A stretch of 64,000 nt of DNA from Cephalopachus bancanus (Eukaryota; Chordata; Mammalia; Primates; Tarsiidae): assembly GCA_027257055.1 (NCBI GenBank), contig JAPVLO010000138.1, forward strand, positions 6,386,001 to 6,450,000, in the 5' to 3' direction. This document shows, in pieces, positions 48,401-61,156 of this stretch. Positions within the stretch are counted from its first letter, which is position 1. Every line of letters starts with the position of its first letter. The position numbers and the translations under genes were made by a program. The notes beneath the pieces are model-generated. The model saw only the letters and a list, made by a program, of their open reading frames with translations. It did no database searches and was not told the DNA's origin.

Positions 48401-50280
48401 GACTAGCTTTGGTCTGGTATTACAAAAAGGCTCTAGACAAAAATCCTACAACAGAGATGATCCTACCTTGAGGAAGGGTCACTTGTTGTCCCAAGTCTAA
48501 GCTGAAGGCAAAGTAGCTCTGACCTGTAGGAAGAAGAGAGTACAAATGCTCCAGAGAAGGTGCAGCTATGAATTGTCAGCAACCCACATGCACATCCCTG
48601 ACAGATGCATACACAGGAGTTAAACGGACCCTGAGGATCCTGTATGACATGACTGATTATTATAATTCAACTCTCTAGAAAGACCTGAGATACAGAGTTA
48701 GGTGCGAATCTTTATTTGAGAGGTGATCCCGTGAAGTACCCATAAGGAAATGAAGAATATGAGACAAGGAAAAGAGAGAAATCAGTCATCAGGACATGAG
48801 TGTGCAGATTAATATTATGGGCAAATGGGTGGGGGGTTCTCTAACTCCCCTGTGGAGTGAATTAAGGCTCTTTCTCTGGCGTAGTAGCCAATTGCTGCTA
48901 AATAATCTCCTCAAGAAAACTCCGCGGAAGAGGAAAACACAGATTTTTAAGGCAGGAAGGTGTTTATGTACTGGGAAAAAAAATCTACAGTTGCTTACAC
49001 ACCAAAGTGGGCTGCAGTGCATCAGTTGATATAACATCTCTTATTTATCTTCCTATATTCATGGTCCCTATTGAGTCCCCAGTGTGGCGATTCCATACTC
49101 TTGCTTCCAGATAGCAGCTGGTCTCAACCTCTAAAAGAATATCCTGGATGATGTAAAAAGCTATACTCCCTTGTCTATAACTAGTTCCAAGACTGTGTTG
49201 TGCATTCACCATTTCTCTCCTCTCTTTTACAGTTCTATCGCTCTTGGCCAGCATTCCACTGATCTAGGTACTTTGCCTGGTAAGGTGACTTAGGTCTTAG
49301 TTTCTGAGGAGTTTGATTTCCTGATTACTCTGTTTTTATTACTCTATAGTTGTTTTGTTGTCCATTCACTTTAATCACATGAAATGGAAGCACAAGTAAT
49401 TTCCCACACTAAGTCCCTGAATTCCAGACAGTATTTTCACCAACCTCTTTATGCATCAGCAACCTTAGCACATCAAGCATATAAGGCTCTATTATTCCTT
49501 TCAGGATAGGAAATCCTGTCTTTGGATTCTTACCTATCAGCATGAGAAGGCCACAGTCAAGAAGAAGCAGTTATGTATTTCACGTACTGGAAACTTTGTT
49601 GTATGCTTCAGTCAAAATATTCCATCTATGCACACCACAATCTCTAATCTCACAAACTCTAATATTGCCCAGATGAGAAACTAAACTTTCCCATATGGGA
49701 TAAAAGAAATGATAAAGAGAGAGGGCATTCTTATTTCCACCCCTGAGTTTTTAGACTCATGTACCCCAATTTTGGGGAACAAAGCAGCACCGGCATGAAG
49801 AGGCAGTTGTTTAAACCCTTCATTGACTGAGATACTTTGCCTGGTGAGGTGTCTCAGGCCAACTAGGGTGCCCCAACTCTACATTGCATACTTATCAAGA
49901 TCATGCTTTTTCTTGGTTTTGTTTTTTTGAGAAAGCAGGATTTATTGAGGGCAGTAAAGCTCCCACAGTGGGAGGGGATCCAAAGAGGTTGCCCCAATCA
50001 TGTTTTTTCTAAACCTTTACAGGCTGTACCAAAATTCTGTCAGGTTAGAGCTGACAGGTGGTAAGGGCAGGAATTTGTGATTCTGTGATCATGTGCCCCT
50101 CATTGTTTGTCATTCACTATAAAGTGATCCTCTTGGTCAAAGGCCATGTCATGTGTGGTTCCATCACCACAATCCCTCAGAGTCATGTTGGGAAAAACAG
50201 TGTGAATAGGCAAGAGAAATTTATATCCAGAATTTGTGAAAATTCCAGTAGGATCAAACGTTTTCTATTCTTTTCCCTTT
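48400..50280 (-). mobile_element. Possible ERVL/MaLR internal remnant
   Basis: A mixed-composition tract. The clearest piece is 50100-50170 (AAGTGATCCTCTTGGTCAAA, then GGCCATGTC...GTGTGG), which resembles the GTGATCCCCTTGGTCAGAGG block of MaLR internal sequences in reverse. An internal direct repeat (49261-49297 and 49826-49860) shares ACTTTGCCTGGT(A/G)AGGTG. No frame is intact. Assignment of the part before 49300 is weak. Confidence 0.35.
49914..49996 (-). mobile_element. Poly(A)-tailed retrocopy of an ERV1 LTR R segment
   Basis: On the minus strand this reads CAACCTCTTTGGATCCCCTC through AATAAATCCTGCTTTCTC, then an A-rich tail. It matches 41907-41971 of the ERV1 LTR, that is, from about 30 bp after the TATA box to just after the AATAAA signal: the expected cap-to-poly(A) R segment. 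The insert is flanked by ATCATGCTTTTTCT (49900-49913) and ATCATGTTTTTTCT (49997-50010), a 14-bp duplication with one mismatch. An A-tail plus a long duplication points to L1 machinery rather than retroviral integration. Confidence 0.8.
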
Positions 50281-52385
50281 CAAGATAGGAAGAGTACAAG
50301 TCTTGGTGATCCCATGAATGATAATGATATACAGAGGGTTCAAAATGTAGGAAAATAATTTAAAGATGGATCTAAGGATCACTGTATTCAAAGTAAAAGA
50401 ATGTGGGTCCAAATAGCATATATTACTTACTTTCCATATATCTATAATCCAAGCATTTTGACATGTTAGTATTTGGAGCCTCGGGTACAAAGCATTGAAT
50501 CTAAAAAGTCTCAAGCATCTGACTATGTCCCTTACTTCACGATGACTATATGACCCTTTGGGCAAAGATTTAGAAGAAAATGTGTATATTATGTGTATAT
50601 ATACATATGTACACACACATATATACTGTGGTCAAATTGCGGGTTCTTTCTCAAGAGAATCAGTTGTCTTCTTTAATTAATGGGCTCTGAGTTTGAGAAC
50701 AAGTTCAAAATTTGAACAGGATAAGGAACTGTGATTTTTAAAATATTCTCATTTATTATAATTTTTAAAGCGACTTCATCTACAAAAATAAATTTTTTAT
50801 TTATCATTTCTCAATAGCTTTTCATCTGATTTGCTAGGAAGTACAGAATAATACTTCTAAGTTTTAGTTACATAGTTTGTTATTAGTTGAATATTAACAC
50901 ATTATTATGTTTGCATGCATCAAGTTGCAGCTGTATTCAGATTTAATTAAAAAATGGATGCTCAATTGTATAAATTACATCTTCCTGATTTATCAAGGTA
51001 ATCACATGTTTTTCAACTTATAATTGAATTATTCATTTGCACAATATATGCTTTCAGGTGTTTTTATTCTATTGGGAGATTATTTTGTTTAGGTCATAAA
51101 AGCATCGCTCAACAGAATAAACATAACCAGCTCTTAATTAATTAGACTTTTTTAAAGACTGAGAAATGCATACAACGTTTGCAAGACTTCCAAACAGTGT
51201 TCCAAAAATTAACCCTAAATACCCAGAAAGGAGTAAAATGACAGAAATAATTTTTAAAGAAAACAAATAAAATAGCCTCAAAATTTATGTCAAATTGTAT
51301 GGTAGAATCACAAGTTTGTGAACAAATGACTGGAAAATGTACTTTTGTGAACGCTGCGTTTTTTATACTTCATCCAGAGTAGACAGGAGACTCTTACATA
51401 ATAGGAGGCTATTGGCTGCTGAATACAGGCCCGAGGAGATCTCCTTTCCTCTCCATTTTTCCCCATTGGCATTTGCATCATATTTAGGGAAACAGCTGGA
51501 TGTGAGGCTGGCAAAAGAAATATTGAAGTTGCCTCTGGAGAAATGGACACAAGTCATTCTTACAAGCTGAACTTTCTTTTCTTCACTCTACAACCTTACG
51601 TTTTTTTCCAAGAACAATCCAGAGCTTATGAATCAGAATTTGATACTTATCGAGCCAGTTGACAAAAAATTAAAAAAATGTTTTTCCTATCATTATGAGA
51701 TTTATGTCAAATTTTGAGGTAAATTATTCCATTTTGAATGCAGTTGTTTCAAAGTAACAAGATTATAAAAGCATGACAAGCGTATCCAGTGTTATTTGTG
51801 TTACTTCTCATTCTGTTTGTGGGTAGAGATGTTAAAAGAAGATAAGAAGACTTGACATGTGACAGGAAGCCAGGGAACATAGCAGTCCAAGTGGAATCTA
51901 TTCAATCTCTGGCTCGCAGTAGGCTGGAGACTGGCAACTCTAAAGAGAAACAAGTATGTGTTTCACAAAACGTTGGCAAGGGCAAGCAACTGGGACCAAT
52001 CCTGGCAGTCTATCCCTAATTTGAAAGTGGCATATGTTGATGTCCTTTGGCCAGCTCACACATGACAGATGTCTTTTAACCAGGTCAGAAAAACACAACA
52101 TGAAAGCACGATTAGTGCTTCTACTAGACTTTGGCCTGCACTCGCAATAGAAATAAAAATCAGAGTAGGAAAACTGGTCATAATCCTACTCTTATCCTAA
52201 TAACTACCCACTTTCTTCATTTGTGCATGGTTATACTTTTAAGAACACTCTTTTACATGATGGAACTCTTCATTTAACTTTTCAAATACTTACACACACT
52301 TAACAATTGGCTGTGATGATATGGAAAGATCTTCTTTTCCTCCCTTCATCCCTTCCTTTTAAAAAAATTTTTCTTAGGTAGTATT
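50281..52385. other. Unique sequence; possible conserved non-coding blocks
   Basis: No gene is seen. 50880-51140 has homeodomain-like sites (ATTTAATTAAAAAATGG, CTTAATTAATTAG). 51301-51580 is a non-repeat block with an octamer motif ATTTGCAT (51471-51478). Overlapping short frames on both strands at 51308-51570 have no recognised domain. Confidence 0.4.
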
Positions 52386-52760
52386 TTTTCGAGTGCTTGT
52401 TATGCTGCAGGTATGGTGTTCATTTGGAGATAACATGATGTATAATAAAAGATCTCTGCAAACCTTAATGCTTAATGTATCAGAAAGGAAGATAAATAGA
52501 TTAAAACAGTGCAATACACTCTAGGGTATAAGAATTCAAAGATTCCATGAAGGAACATAAGAGAAGCACTCACTCACTGTATACATAAAAGGAAGTTTCT
52601 TTAAAGACTCCTTCAATATCTGAATATTAAGTAGGACTTAGGAAAGAAGAGAAAATTCCAGGAAGAACAAATTACAATTACAAAAACCTGGGGTCAAGAG
52701 AAAGCACCTCTTAACACAGACTTTCAGAAACAAGAAGAAATATAAAAGATTGAGGTTAGA
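52386..52760 (+). mobile_element. Possible L2-type LINE fragment
   Basis: The order of blocks (GTGCTTGTTATGCTGCAGG, an A-rich 'ataaa' middle, AATTCCAGGAAGAACAAATT, then GGGGTCAAGAGAAAGCA) resembles the 3' part of an ancient mammalian L2-like repeat. Strongly diverged, so tentative. Confidence 0.35.
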
Positions 52761-53650
52761 ATAGAGGCAGAGGTGAAATTTGCAACTCCTTGTAGGTTAT
52801 GCCAAAAAAACATTAAACCTCTGTCGTCTGCAAAATGACATGACTAGAATTTTTGTCTGAGAGGCAGTGTACAAACAGGAAAGGTGGTACCTCAGCAGAG
52901 TGGTGCTAATATCCATAGTCTTTATCACTTAAGTATATGACTTCTCAAACTCTTTACTCAGCTGAAACATGGATGAGAATATTAATGGTATATACCTAAC
53001 AGTATTATTTTGATCATTACACTAGTTAATACATACAGAAAACTTAAAATAATGTTTGGTAAATAGTAAACAGCAAATGGTTGCCATTATGGGGACGCAC
53101 TTCAACCCAGAGTCGATATGAAAGTTGTTTTAAGCTGAAAACATTTTAGATTCAACAGATCAGAAAGAAAGCTTCTTGGAGCTTACTCTATTTGAGTAAA
53201 AGCATCAACTCCTGGGAAATGAAATTGATATCACTTCTCTTTTTGGTCTGAGTCTGACTCTCAGAAGAAAATCAAGTAACCCTATCAAAACTCCCCTTTT
53301 CAAGAAAGTGCCATAGTTAAAAAGAAGACAGAAAAACCCCTTGCATGTATCTAAACAAATATCACAAACTTTCTTATCTCCTTTTTGTCTTAAGAACACA
53401 GTAGATTTTTCTAAATAAACCTATTTATTCTTTACTTATACTCTCCTGCCTTTTACCTAATAAGGTCAGCACTTAAGCTTCTAATTTTAATGATCTAGCT
53501 AAATTTACTTAGCTTCTAATTTTGTCAGTTGAATTAACTGGTCACCAGTCAAAAACTTTATATATATATTTATAAACCAAATGATAGAAATTTGCATATT
53601 ATACATACATGTATAAATTATATATAATCTGTTTATTTTGTATAACTTCG
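52761..53650. other. Unique sequence, no gene seen
   Basis: No open frame with a domain. A TATATATATTTATA patch lies near 53560. Confidence 0.5.
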
Positions 53651-53840
53651 CTTTATCAGATATTTCTTTTACAAGTATTTTCTACCTGTCTGTAGTTTGT
53701 CTCTCATCTTGACAGTGTCTTTCACAAAGTGGCTCTTTTTTATTTTAATGCAGTCTAGCCTATCAATTCTTTCTTTAATGGATCATGCTTTGATGTTGTG
53801 TCTCAAAGGTCATGAACAAACATTAAGTCTCAATCTTTTA
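53651..53840 (-). mobile_element. Old L1M fragment
   Basis: In reverse it follows the L1M ORF2/3' UTR junction wording: CTTTATCAGATATTTCTTTT, CAAGTATTTTCTACCTGTC, ACAGTGTCTTTCACAAAG, TATCAATTCTTTCTTTAATG and GATCATGCTTTGATGTTG. Confidence 0.78.
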
Positions 53841-54683
53841 GTGAGCTTATGGCTCTAGACTGTGAACTCTGTAAGTGTTTCTAAGTCCCCATCCCTGCTC
53901 CTGTGAAGGGAGACAGAATGGCTAAGGTGGATTAAAGGCTACAACTGAGTACTTATTTTCTCCACTGAAAGTCTAGAGGAGACTGGAGCTGGGTGTCTCA
54001 CTTACCCAAGGTCGATTAGGCTCTGATACAATCTCAGAATATTAGACTTTGGTTAGTTTCCTCTCAAGACAAACCTTGTTAATAAGAACATATTATTCTA
54101 ATGCATGTCCTTTTCCCCCATTCCAGAGGTGATTTTTCTCTGATCGTCACTGTAAGATCCAGATGAAACTCTTCAAGGTAAAACTCAACAAATATCCCCA
54201 CACTCCCATGACTGGGATGCCTCTGTTGTTTTAACTCTCAGAGTTATTTCATCTGAGCCTCAAGCAGTTTGTCAAATGAAGTTCAGGTTTTTCTATCTTG
54301 GCACTGGTTCCCACAGAGATTTCAATTTGTGAGGTTTTGCCCAGATAAACTAATTTCGTGTATTTGCCTGTCTTTCCAATTAGGCATGGAGGTGTCAGTG
54401 TTTTGCCCTGTAGAGTTATTTCTCTCATGGATCTAAAAACAATTGTTAATATTTCATTTTGTTCAGATTTTGACTTATTGGTAGAATGGAGTAGAGAGAC
54501 TTCCAAGCTGCTCACATACCCGACTGGAAACTTGAAGTCCTCTGTTGTATTTTTGTCATGAAGGAATAAAAAACTCATGGAATGTGCAGAGCCATTTTTG
54601 GCTTATACCAATGACAAAGCATACCACTTGCAGTATACTTTTCTTCCATTCCTGGAGGACTGAAAATACTTTCAGTTTAGTAT
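53841..54683. other. Unclassified sequence next to the ERVL-like element
   Basis: A minus frame of 109 codons (54249-54578) has no recognisable domain. No repeat is identified with confidence. Confidence 0.4.
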
Positions 54684-55096
54684 TGTCAACCTAAATAACA
54701 GGCAGAGAGAGTCTATCTAAACAAAAACCTATTTATTTGAGCATAGTGCATTACAATGAAAAGACAGGAGACTCAGTATACTATGAATATGTAGGTAAAG
54801 AAAAAATTTCTTTAAAGAAAAAAAATGAGGATTACATAATTGCTTTGTAATAATTACCTTTGGCTACAAAGATTAACAAGGGTGGCACCACAGGGAGTTG
54901 CTAAGCAGATGTTCTTTGAATAGTATTTTTGTGAGTGTAAGGTAGTGATTAACTTTGTGCAAAGTTGTTGATTTTGTAGAGTTCTGTTTGTTTTTTATTG
55001 TTGGGCATACGAGTGTGAGAACACTCTGTCTTATTGGTTGTATTTGCAGGGTTATCTTACCATTAGTAATTCCATTTTGGTTGTGACAACTTCACA
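54684..55096 (-). mobile_element. ERVL-like LTR, downstream (3') copy
   Basis: On the minus strand it begins TGTGAAGTTGTCACAACC and ends TTATTTAGGTTGACA (TG...CA). It contains CAAATAAATA, a poly(A)-signal-like block, near its end. It is clearly related to 63140-63574: shared blocks include CTATTTATTTGA/GTATTTATTTGA, GATTACATAATT, TTTGGCTACAAA, GTGGCACCA/GTGACACCA, and GTGTGAGAAC. The shared direction and matching length support a pair of LTRs of one element. Confidence 0.65.
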
Positions 55097-55097
55097 A

Positions 55098-55110
55098 TTT
55101 TTTTTTCTTT
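55098..55110 (-). other. Candidate polypurine tract
   Basis: The complement reads AAAGAAAAAAAAA, two bases before the LTR start TGTGAAG. A polypurine tract at this position primes plus-strand DNA synthesis in retroviruses. Confidence 0.5.
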
Positions 55111-56322
55111 GACCAAGATTTTTCTCCAAAAGCATCATTCATCAGGTATTTGTTAGGTTTGATGTCCCTAAGTGTTTGCAGGTACCTAACCCAGTTGCTG
55201 ATTTCATCTCACATGGGGAAGGAAAGTTACTGGTAACTAGGAATCAGTGGTGATATGCCTGTAAGCACCCTTTTACAACAAGGAAAATTTGAAGAAGTGG
55301 ATTTTAGACTAAATTTGTCTGGAGTCTATTATTAAGTTCAATTTTGTCTGTTCTGTAGTCTTTTGTTATCATCTCAAAGTACTGGGCCAATATTATTTTG
55401 TAAGAAGTTTTCTTTCTGCAAAGATTCAATAAGTACAGACAACATTTAGAAAAAAATACAAAGTAAAATTAATAGTAATATGACAATTTCAGCTTGTGCA
55501 ATGATCTTGAGCCACAAATTTAGATTTAAAGGCAACTAATTTAATAAATTTAATAACCATAGGAAACTAAATGAGACATGTAACCATGTGGCCTATTTCT
55601 TCATTTTGTGTTTATGGATCTCAACTTTCCCAGAAGAATTTATCCAGGAACAAAAGGTAGCATTAGAAATAACATAGGCACTTACTTATCTGACCATGAA
55701 ATACTAAGGAATCTTTTAGATTAGGTTCTGTTATCAATAGAAGTCATTAATTGCAGCATTATGTTGTCAAGTGAAGAAAGATTGCACTAAAAGGGTAAAA
55801 CTTTCATTATGATATGAATTATCATTTTAAAATCTTAGAAAAATCTGTCTATGGTGTGAAAACATTGACTTTTTCTTTTGGCATGTATTTTGAATGTCTC
55901 TGGTCATGATATTGGGCAGTTTAGTAAATTTTTTGTGGTCCATACATCAGGCATGAAGATGATCCTTAAAATGTATCTAGTTTCAGTTTTTTAAAACAGA
56001 GGTTTTTGTTTTTAGCTGGAGAGATGTAGCCAAATATTGAAGAAATTCAGGAGAATTCAGGATCTAATCCAGTCCACAGGTTGATAACAAAACTTGAAAA
56101 CAATGCACAAGCTGTAATCTAATAACAGGTTTAAGACAGTGGTTTTTTTTTTTTAAGACACCTAACTCTTTTTCTCTATATTGATTATATAGGACTCTTA
56201 GATTTAAAAATCCCTTCAGACTAGGAAGACAAGCCAAACAGACTTGAGGTTTTACTTACAGTTTTAGGGTTCTTTGTTCTGCCAGATAGTACACATAAAT
56301 GTAACTTGAAAAGGTAATATCA

Positions 56323-56608
56323 GCCGGGCTCGGTGGCTCAGCCTGTAATCCCGCGCCTTTGGGAGGCTGAGGTGAGTGGATTGCCTGAGCCCGTGGGTTC
56401 GAGACTCGCCTGGGCAGCGAGCCCTCATCTCTACAATAAATCAAAAAGTCAACCGGGCGTGGTAGCGCATGCCTGTAATTCCGGCTACTCGGAAGGCTGA
56501 GGCGGAAGGATCGCCAGAGCCCAGCAGGTCGAGGCTGCAGTGGCCGGGAGCGGCCACTGCACTCCAGTCTGGGCGACAGAGTGAGACTCCAACTCAAAAA
56601 AAGAAAAG
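56323..56608 (+). mobile_element. Alu, young lineage subfamily
   Basis: Flanked by AAAAGGTAATATCA (56309-56322) and AAAAGATAATATCA (56609-56622). Close to the subfamily consensus, with the full hairpin GTGGCCGGGAGCGGCCAC. Confidence 0.96.
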
Positions 56609-56995
56609 AAAAGATAATATCACAGTAATATCACTTATTTATTTAGTGATGCCTCCCATACAATTCACCAAATGAGTCTAATCAGTTAACATGTCTACAC
56701 GATGAGAGATACATTCTTTAAGGTTTTTCAGAAACCAAATTGGAATATTCAAAAGTTCATTTTAGCCAACAATATTTAATTATTTATTCTGAGGATAGCT
56801 TCCAATGATGTCAAAAGATCCCACACGCTTGGTCGACAAAGAATCACATGTCAATGTTAAGTAATAGTCATTTAACCAAGGTAATCTTATCAAAAGACTT
56901 CAAAAGCAATACTGAAAGTAATATGAACATCAAAATCTTAATCCTTTTAACATTCAGATTTCTCACGTAATTAAAAACCTCATAAAGACACTGCA

Positions 56996-57290
56996 GGCCA
57001 GGTGGGTTGGCTCATGCCTATAAAGTCCTAGCACTTTGCCAGGCTGAGGCAGGAGGAATGTTTGAACCCAGGAGTCTGAGACCAGCCTAGGCAACATAGC
57101 AAGACCTTGTCTCTACAAACAATCAAAAGATTAGTTGGTTACAGTGGTGTGTGCCTGTAGTCTCTGCTACTTAGGAGCTGGGATGAAGGGATCACAGGAG
57201 CCCATGAAGTCGAGTCTATGGTGTGCGGTGATAGTGCCACTGTACTCCAGCCTAGGCATCAGAGTGAGACCTTGATTCAAAAAGTATAAA
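56996..57290 (+). mobile_element. Alu, older (J-like)
   Basis: Diverged full-length Alu (GGCCAGGTGGGTTGGCTCATG to CAGAGTGAGACCTTGATTC). It has GAGACCAGCCTAGGCAACATAG as in AluJ and lacks the young hairpin. Confidence 0.9.
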
Positions 57291-58100
57291 AAAGAAATTA
57301 CTTGATGAAACATAGCTTATTTCGGCCAGTTGCCAAAAAGGTAAAAAAAATCCTCCTAGAGTGTAATCGTTTCTCCTTATGGGAAGCCCATTTAGATAAC
57401 CTGAAGGTCAAATGTGATAAAAAGGGTATTTGAATTTAATCAGGCACAGGAAGAATTGTATCCAGGGTTATGAGTATAAAGCTATATTATAAAGGAATGT
57501 AAACAAGCAAACTAGTACCTTGAACAGGGAACTACATGGCTTTTAGTAACAGCATGAGAAGTTTTCTGGTTAAACAAGTCACACATGATAAGAAAAGCCA
57601 AGAGTTACAGAATCAAGTTATACTGGAGACTTAGACATTTAAGATAAACATTTGAGCATCGGACCATAACAGAAAAGTTAGGACCAGAGAAAAGTTACAG
57701 GGGTTTATGAGAGGTTGAAGAGAAGAGTGATTACCCCACTCAAGCAAAAAAAGATACGTTTTTAAAAGAAGAAGAAAAACAACTGAAGTTAATGAATATA
57801 GCCCACAGATCACATGAAGCAATGTACAGCAAAATTGAACTTCAGAAACATAAATTGCTAAAGTTTCAAAACAAAAAGTTTTTTCTCAAGAAATAAAATT
57901 ATTTAGAAACAAAATAGCATTTCCAATATAAAACTAGACAAACTAATTAGATCTTAGAAAAACTAGAAACTGTAGTTTAGAAGATGACTGTTAAAGAAAC
58001 AGATTTCAGAATTAAACATCAATGCCTCTTACAATTTTACTAAGAGAAATTCAATACTTTACGAAAACATTGTTCTCACATTAGGGACTTATTTATTTAT

Positions 58101-58368
58101 TTATTTTTTTGAGTTGTTTTTGTTTTTGAGTTGAAGTTTCACACTGTCATCCGGGCTGGAGTGCAGTGGCATCTGGGCTCAGGCGACCCTTCCACCTCAT
58201 CCTTCCAAGTAGCTAGAACTACAGGAGAAAGCCACCACGCCCAGCTAATTTTTCTGGATTTATTGAGGAGATGAGGTCTCACCAATTGCTCAGGCTGGTC
58301 TCGAACACCTGGGTTTAGGCAGTCCTCTCATCTTTGCCTCCCAAAGTGCTGGGATTATAAGCGTAAGT
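58101..58368 (-). mobile_element. Alu, older (J-like), internal deletion
   Basis: Reverse Alu with a deletion in the right arm after GTGCAGTGGCAT (it jumps to CTGGGCTCAGGCG). The left arm keeps CCAAAGTGCTGGGATTATAA. Confidence 0.88.
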
Positions 58369-58823
58369 CATATATATTAGTGTATTTTCAATGTCAAAAC
58401 ATAAACTTTAGAAAGACATAAATAACTATCTTAATATTGTGGCCAACTTACACACAATATTTTGTTCATAAATTATATTTTCATAAACATTATCATTACT
58501 TACTCAGGCCATTGGCAACACTCTTAAACTTTCTGCTTTGTCCTATACTCCCTCTTTCTTAAATTACAAGTCATTTAACTTTAAAACAAAATTTACCATG
58601 CCAGATTTTTTTTCATACAAAATTATTCTTTTTTAACTTTTCTTACCACAAACACATCCTTATATTCATAACTTTTTTGCACATCTTTCTTTCTTATTTA
58701 CTGGTTTATTTTGATCTTTTTCTACTTTGTTCCTAAATCTATAGTTTCAAACAACTTTTAAATTACCATTAAATAAGACAAAATTATTCTTTCTTTTTCA
58801 ATCGACATTTTTATGCCTTTCTT

Positions 58824-59107
58824 TTTTTTTTTAAGTTGGAGTCTCACTCTGTCGCCCAGACTGGAGTGCAGTGGCCGCTCCCGGCCACCGCAGCCTCGAC
58901 CTGCTGGGCTCCGGCGATCCTTCCACCTCAGCCTTCCAAGTAGCCGGAATTACAGGCATGTGCTACCATGCCCGGCTGATTTTTTGATTTTTATTGTATA
59001 GATGAGGTCTCGCTCCCCAGGCGGGTCTCGAACCCGCGGGCTCAGGCAATCCACTCACCTCAGCCTCCCAAAGGTGCAGGATTACAGGCTAAGCCACTGA
59101 GCCCGGC
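58824..59107 (-). mobile_element. Alu, young lineage subfamily
   Basis: Flanked by a perfect 16-bp duplication TTTTTATGCCTTTCTT (58808-58823, 59108-59123). Close to consensus with the full hairpin, so a recent insertion. Confidence 0.97.
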
Positions 59108-59626
59108 TTTTTATGCCTTTCTTATATATATTTTTCTTTTTAAAAGCACATCATATATGAGCACACTTTCTATACAGAATGTTATATATGTTAATTAGAA
59201 TTTTTAACAAGTTGTAAATACAAATATTAGTGAAAACTTAAAAAGTACAAAATCTTGAATTGTCTGTCACATATCAATATTTTATAGATAAGGATCACTT
59301 ACTAATTTTTAGTAACATGTTTCTCCATAACATAATTTTATGTATGCTAATAAACCTAGAAAAATTACTCTTTATATAATATTTTAAAAGCCAAGAAAAA
59401 ACATATTGATATTCAGTAATTTGCTTTGGTTTTTGTTACTGTTACTTGAAAAAGATCCAGACATTTAATGAGTACCTATTATTAATTTAATATAACTTTA
59501 AAATTTCCAATTATATGAAAAGTTTATTTATAGATGTTTATCACATTTATATTTACCTAATTTATTTATTTATAACAGTGATGATCTAGGCTAATTATGA
59601 GATATTAAATATTAGTCAAAGTTAAT

Positions 59627-59832
59627 CCACCTGGGCAACTTGGTGAGACCTCATCTCTACCATAAATCAAAAATCAGCCGGCGTGGTAGTGCGTGCCTGT
59701 AGTTCCAGCTACTTGGAAGGCTGAGGCGGAAGGATCGCCGGAGCCCAGCAGGTCGAGGCTGTGGTGGCCGGGAACGGCCATTGCACTCCAGTCTGGGTAA
59801 CACAGTGAGACTCCAACTCAAAAAAAAAAAAA
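59627..59832 (+). mobile_element. Alu, young subfamily, 5' truncated
   Basis: It starts inside the left arm (CCACCTGGGCAACTTGG) and is flanked by AAAGTTAAT (59618-59626, 59833-59841), so truncation happened at insertion. The hairpin has one change (GTGGCCGGGAACGGCCAT). Confidence 0.93.
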
Positions 59833-60866
59833 AAAGTTAATTATCATCATTTTAAGTTATTTTTCTGTTAAAAATCCATATAGTCTGTGACTCTTAGATG
59901 CTTACTTAAGAAACTGAAAGATAAATATGTATTTTGTTAAAAACTAAGAAGATGCAGTTAGTTTTATTAAGCCAACAATATCAGATTAGTCTTTTAAAAA
60001 AATTATGCATAAGCACTCATTCACCTTTAAAATTATATTATATATGAGCACTCATTTATCTTTAAAACTTTGCTGCCTGCCTCAGGTAGTACCATGTAAA
60101 TGGAACATATAACATGATGCATGTTCATATGTATAAACATATCTAAACACATACACACAAAAAGTTCTTACAGCTTTCATTTTTGCATTTTAGCCATGAG
60201 AGAGTAATCCAACTCAGTGGTTCATAAAAGACAATTAGATCCAAACTATATTTCTGACAAACTTGAGATTTGTTCACACAAATAAACTTTATTTGCCTTC
60301 ATAGGTAATCTAATGAAGGCTGTGGACCAAAATTTTGGTTAAAGCAGTTCTTATGGAAGTTCAATTTTACAAAAAAAGTCTTTCACCCCCATTCCCTCCC
60401 TTCTTTTTTGCTTCAAATGAGTTTAGCACTAAATTTTAATGTTATATTTTAGTTAGGACTGGCTGAGTCTTTAAGAAAAATAAAATTTTGAATTAGTAAC
60501 AAACTTATCTTTTATTATTCTAGTTTGCTTAATTAACAAATGTTGCAGGGAAGAATTTTAGCAGTTTCTTTTGTTTTTTGACTTTTTCATTTTCGTCTCT
60601 CGGTGTTGGAAAAAGCTATTTTTTTTTTGCTGGACAAACCTTATATTATTGTTTTGCACTCTAGATTTTGACCTGTTTCATCTGTGAGCTTAACTTTTAT
60701 AAATACTTATCTAGTTCTTTTTAGATTATCAATTTTCAAATGAAATATTTCATTATTATATACTTGTTAGGCAGGAAAATCTGAAATTCTTTTTCTAAAA
60801 AGTGTCTAGGTTTTTGGTTATTATGGAGCTGTTGTAATTTGTAAAGTCACTAACTTAAAAGTTTTC

Positions 60867-61156
60867 TGACTGGGCACAGTGGCTCACACCTGTCATCCCA
60901 GCACTTTGGGATGACACCACCAGGAGAGGATTTCCTGAGTCCAGAAGTTTAAAACTAGCCTGGGCAACCTAGTGAGAACTCATCTCCACAATAAATAAAA
61001 AATTAGTCATTTTTGGTGGTGCATACCCATAGTCCCAACTACTGAAGCAGAAGGATGGCCTGAGCCCCACAGGTTGAGGTTACAATAGCTGTGAGTGTGC
61101 CACTGCACTCCAGACTGGGGGACAGAGTGAGACTCTGATTCTAAATAAATAAATAC
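60867..61156 (+). mobile_element. Alu, older (J-like)
   Basis: Diverged copy with a small palindrome-like disruption in the left arm (CATCCCAGCACTTTGGGATG) and a (TAAA)n tail. Confidence 0.88.

Noticed and set aside
51308..51570. Overlapping 64-80 codon frames on both strands
   Set aside because: Mutually overlapping, no recognisable motif; considered only as a non-coding block.
54249..54578. 109-codon minus-strand frame beside the ERVL-like LTR, with an overlapping plus frame
   Set aside because: No domain, no splice or promoter context, and open frames on both strands of the same DNA suggest chance.
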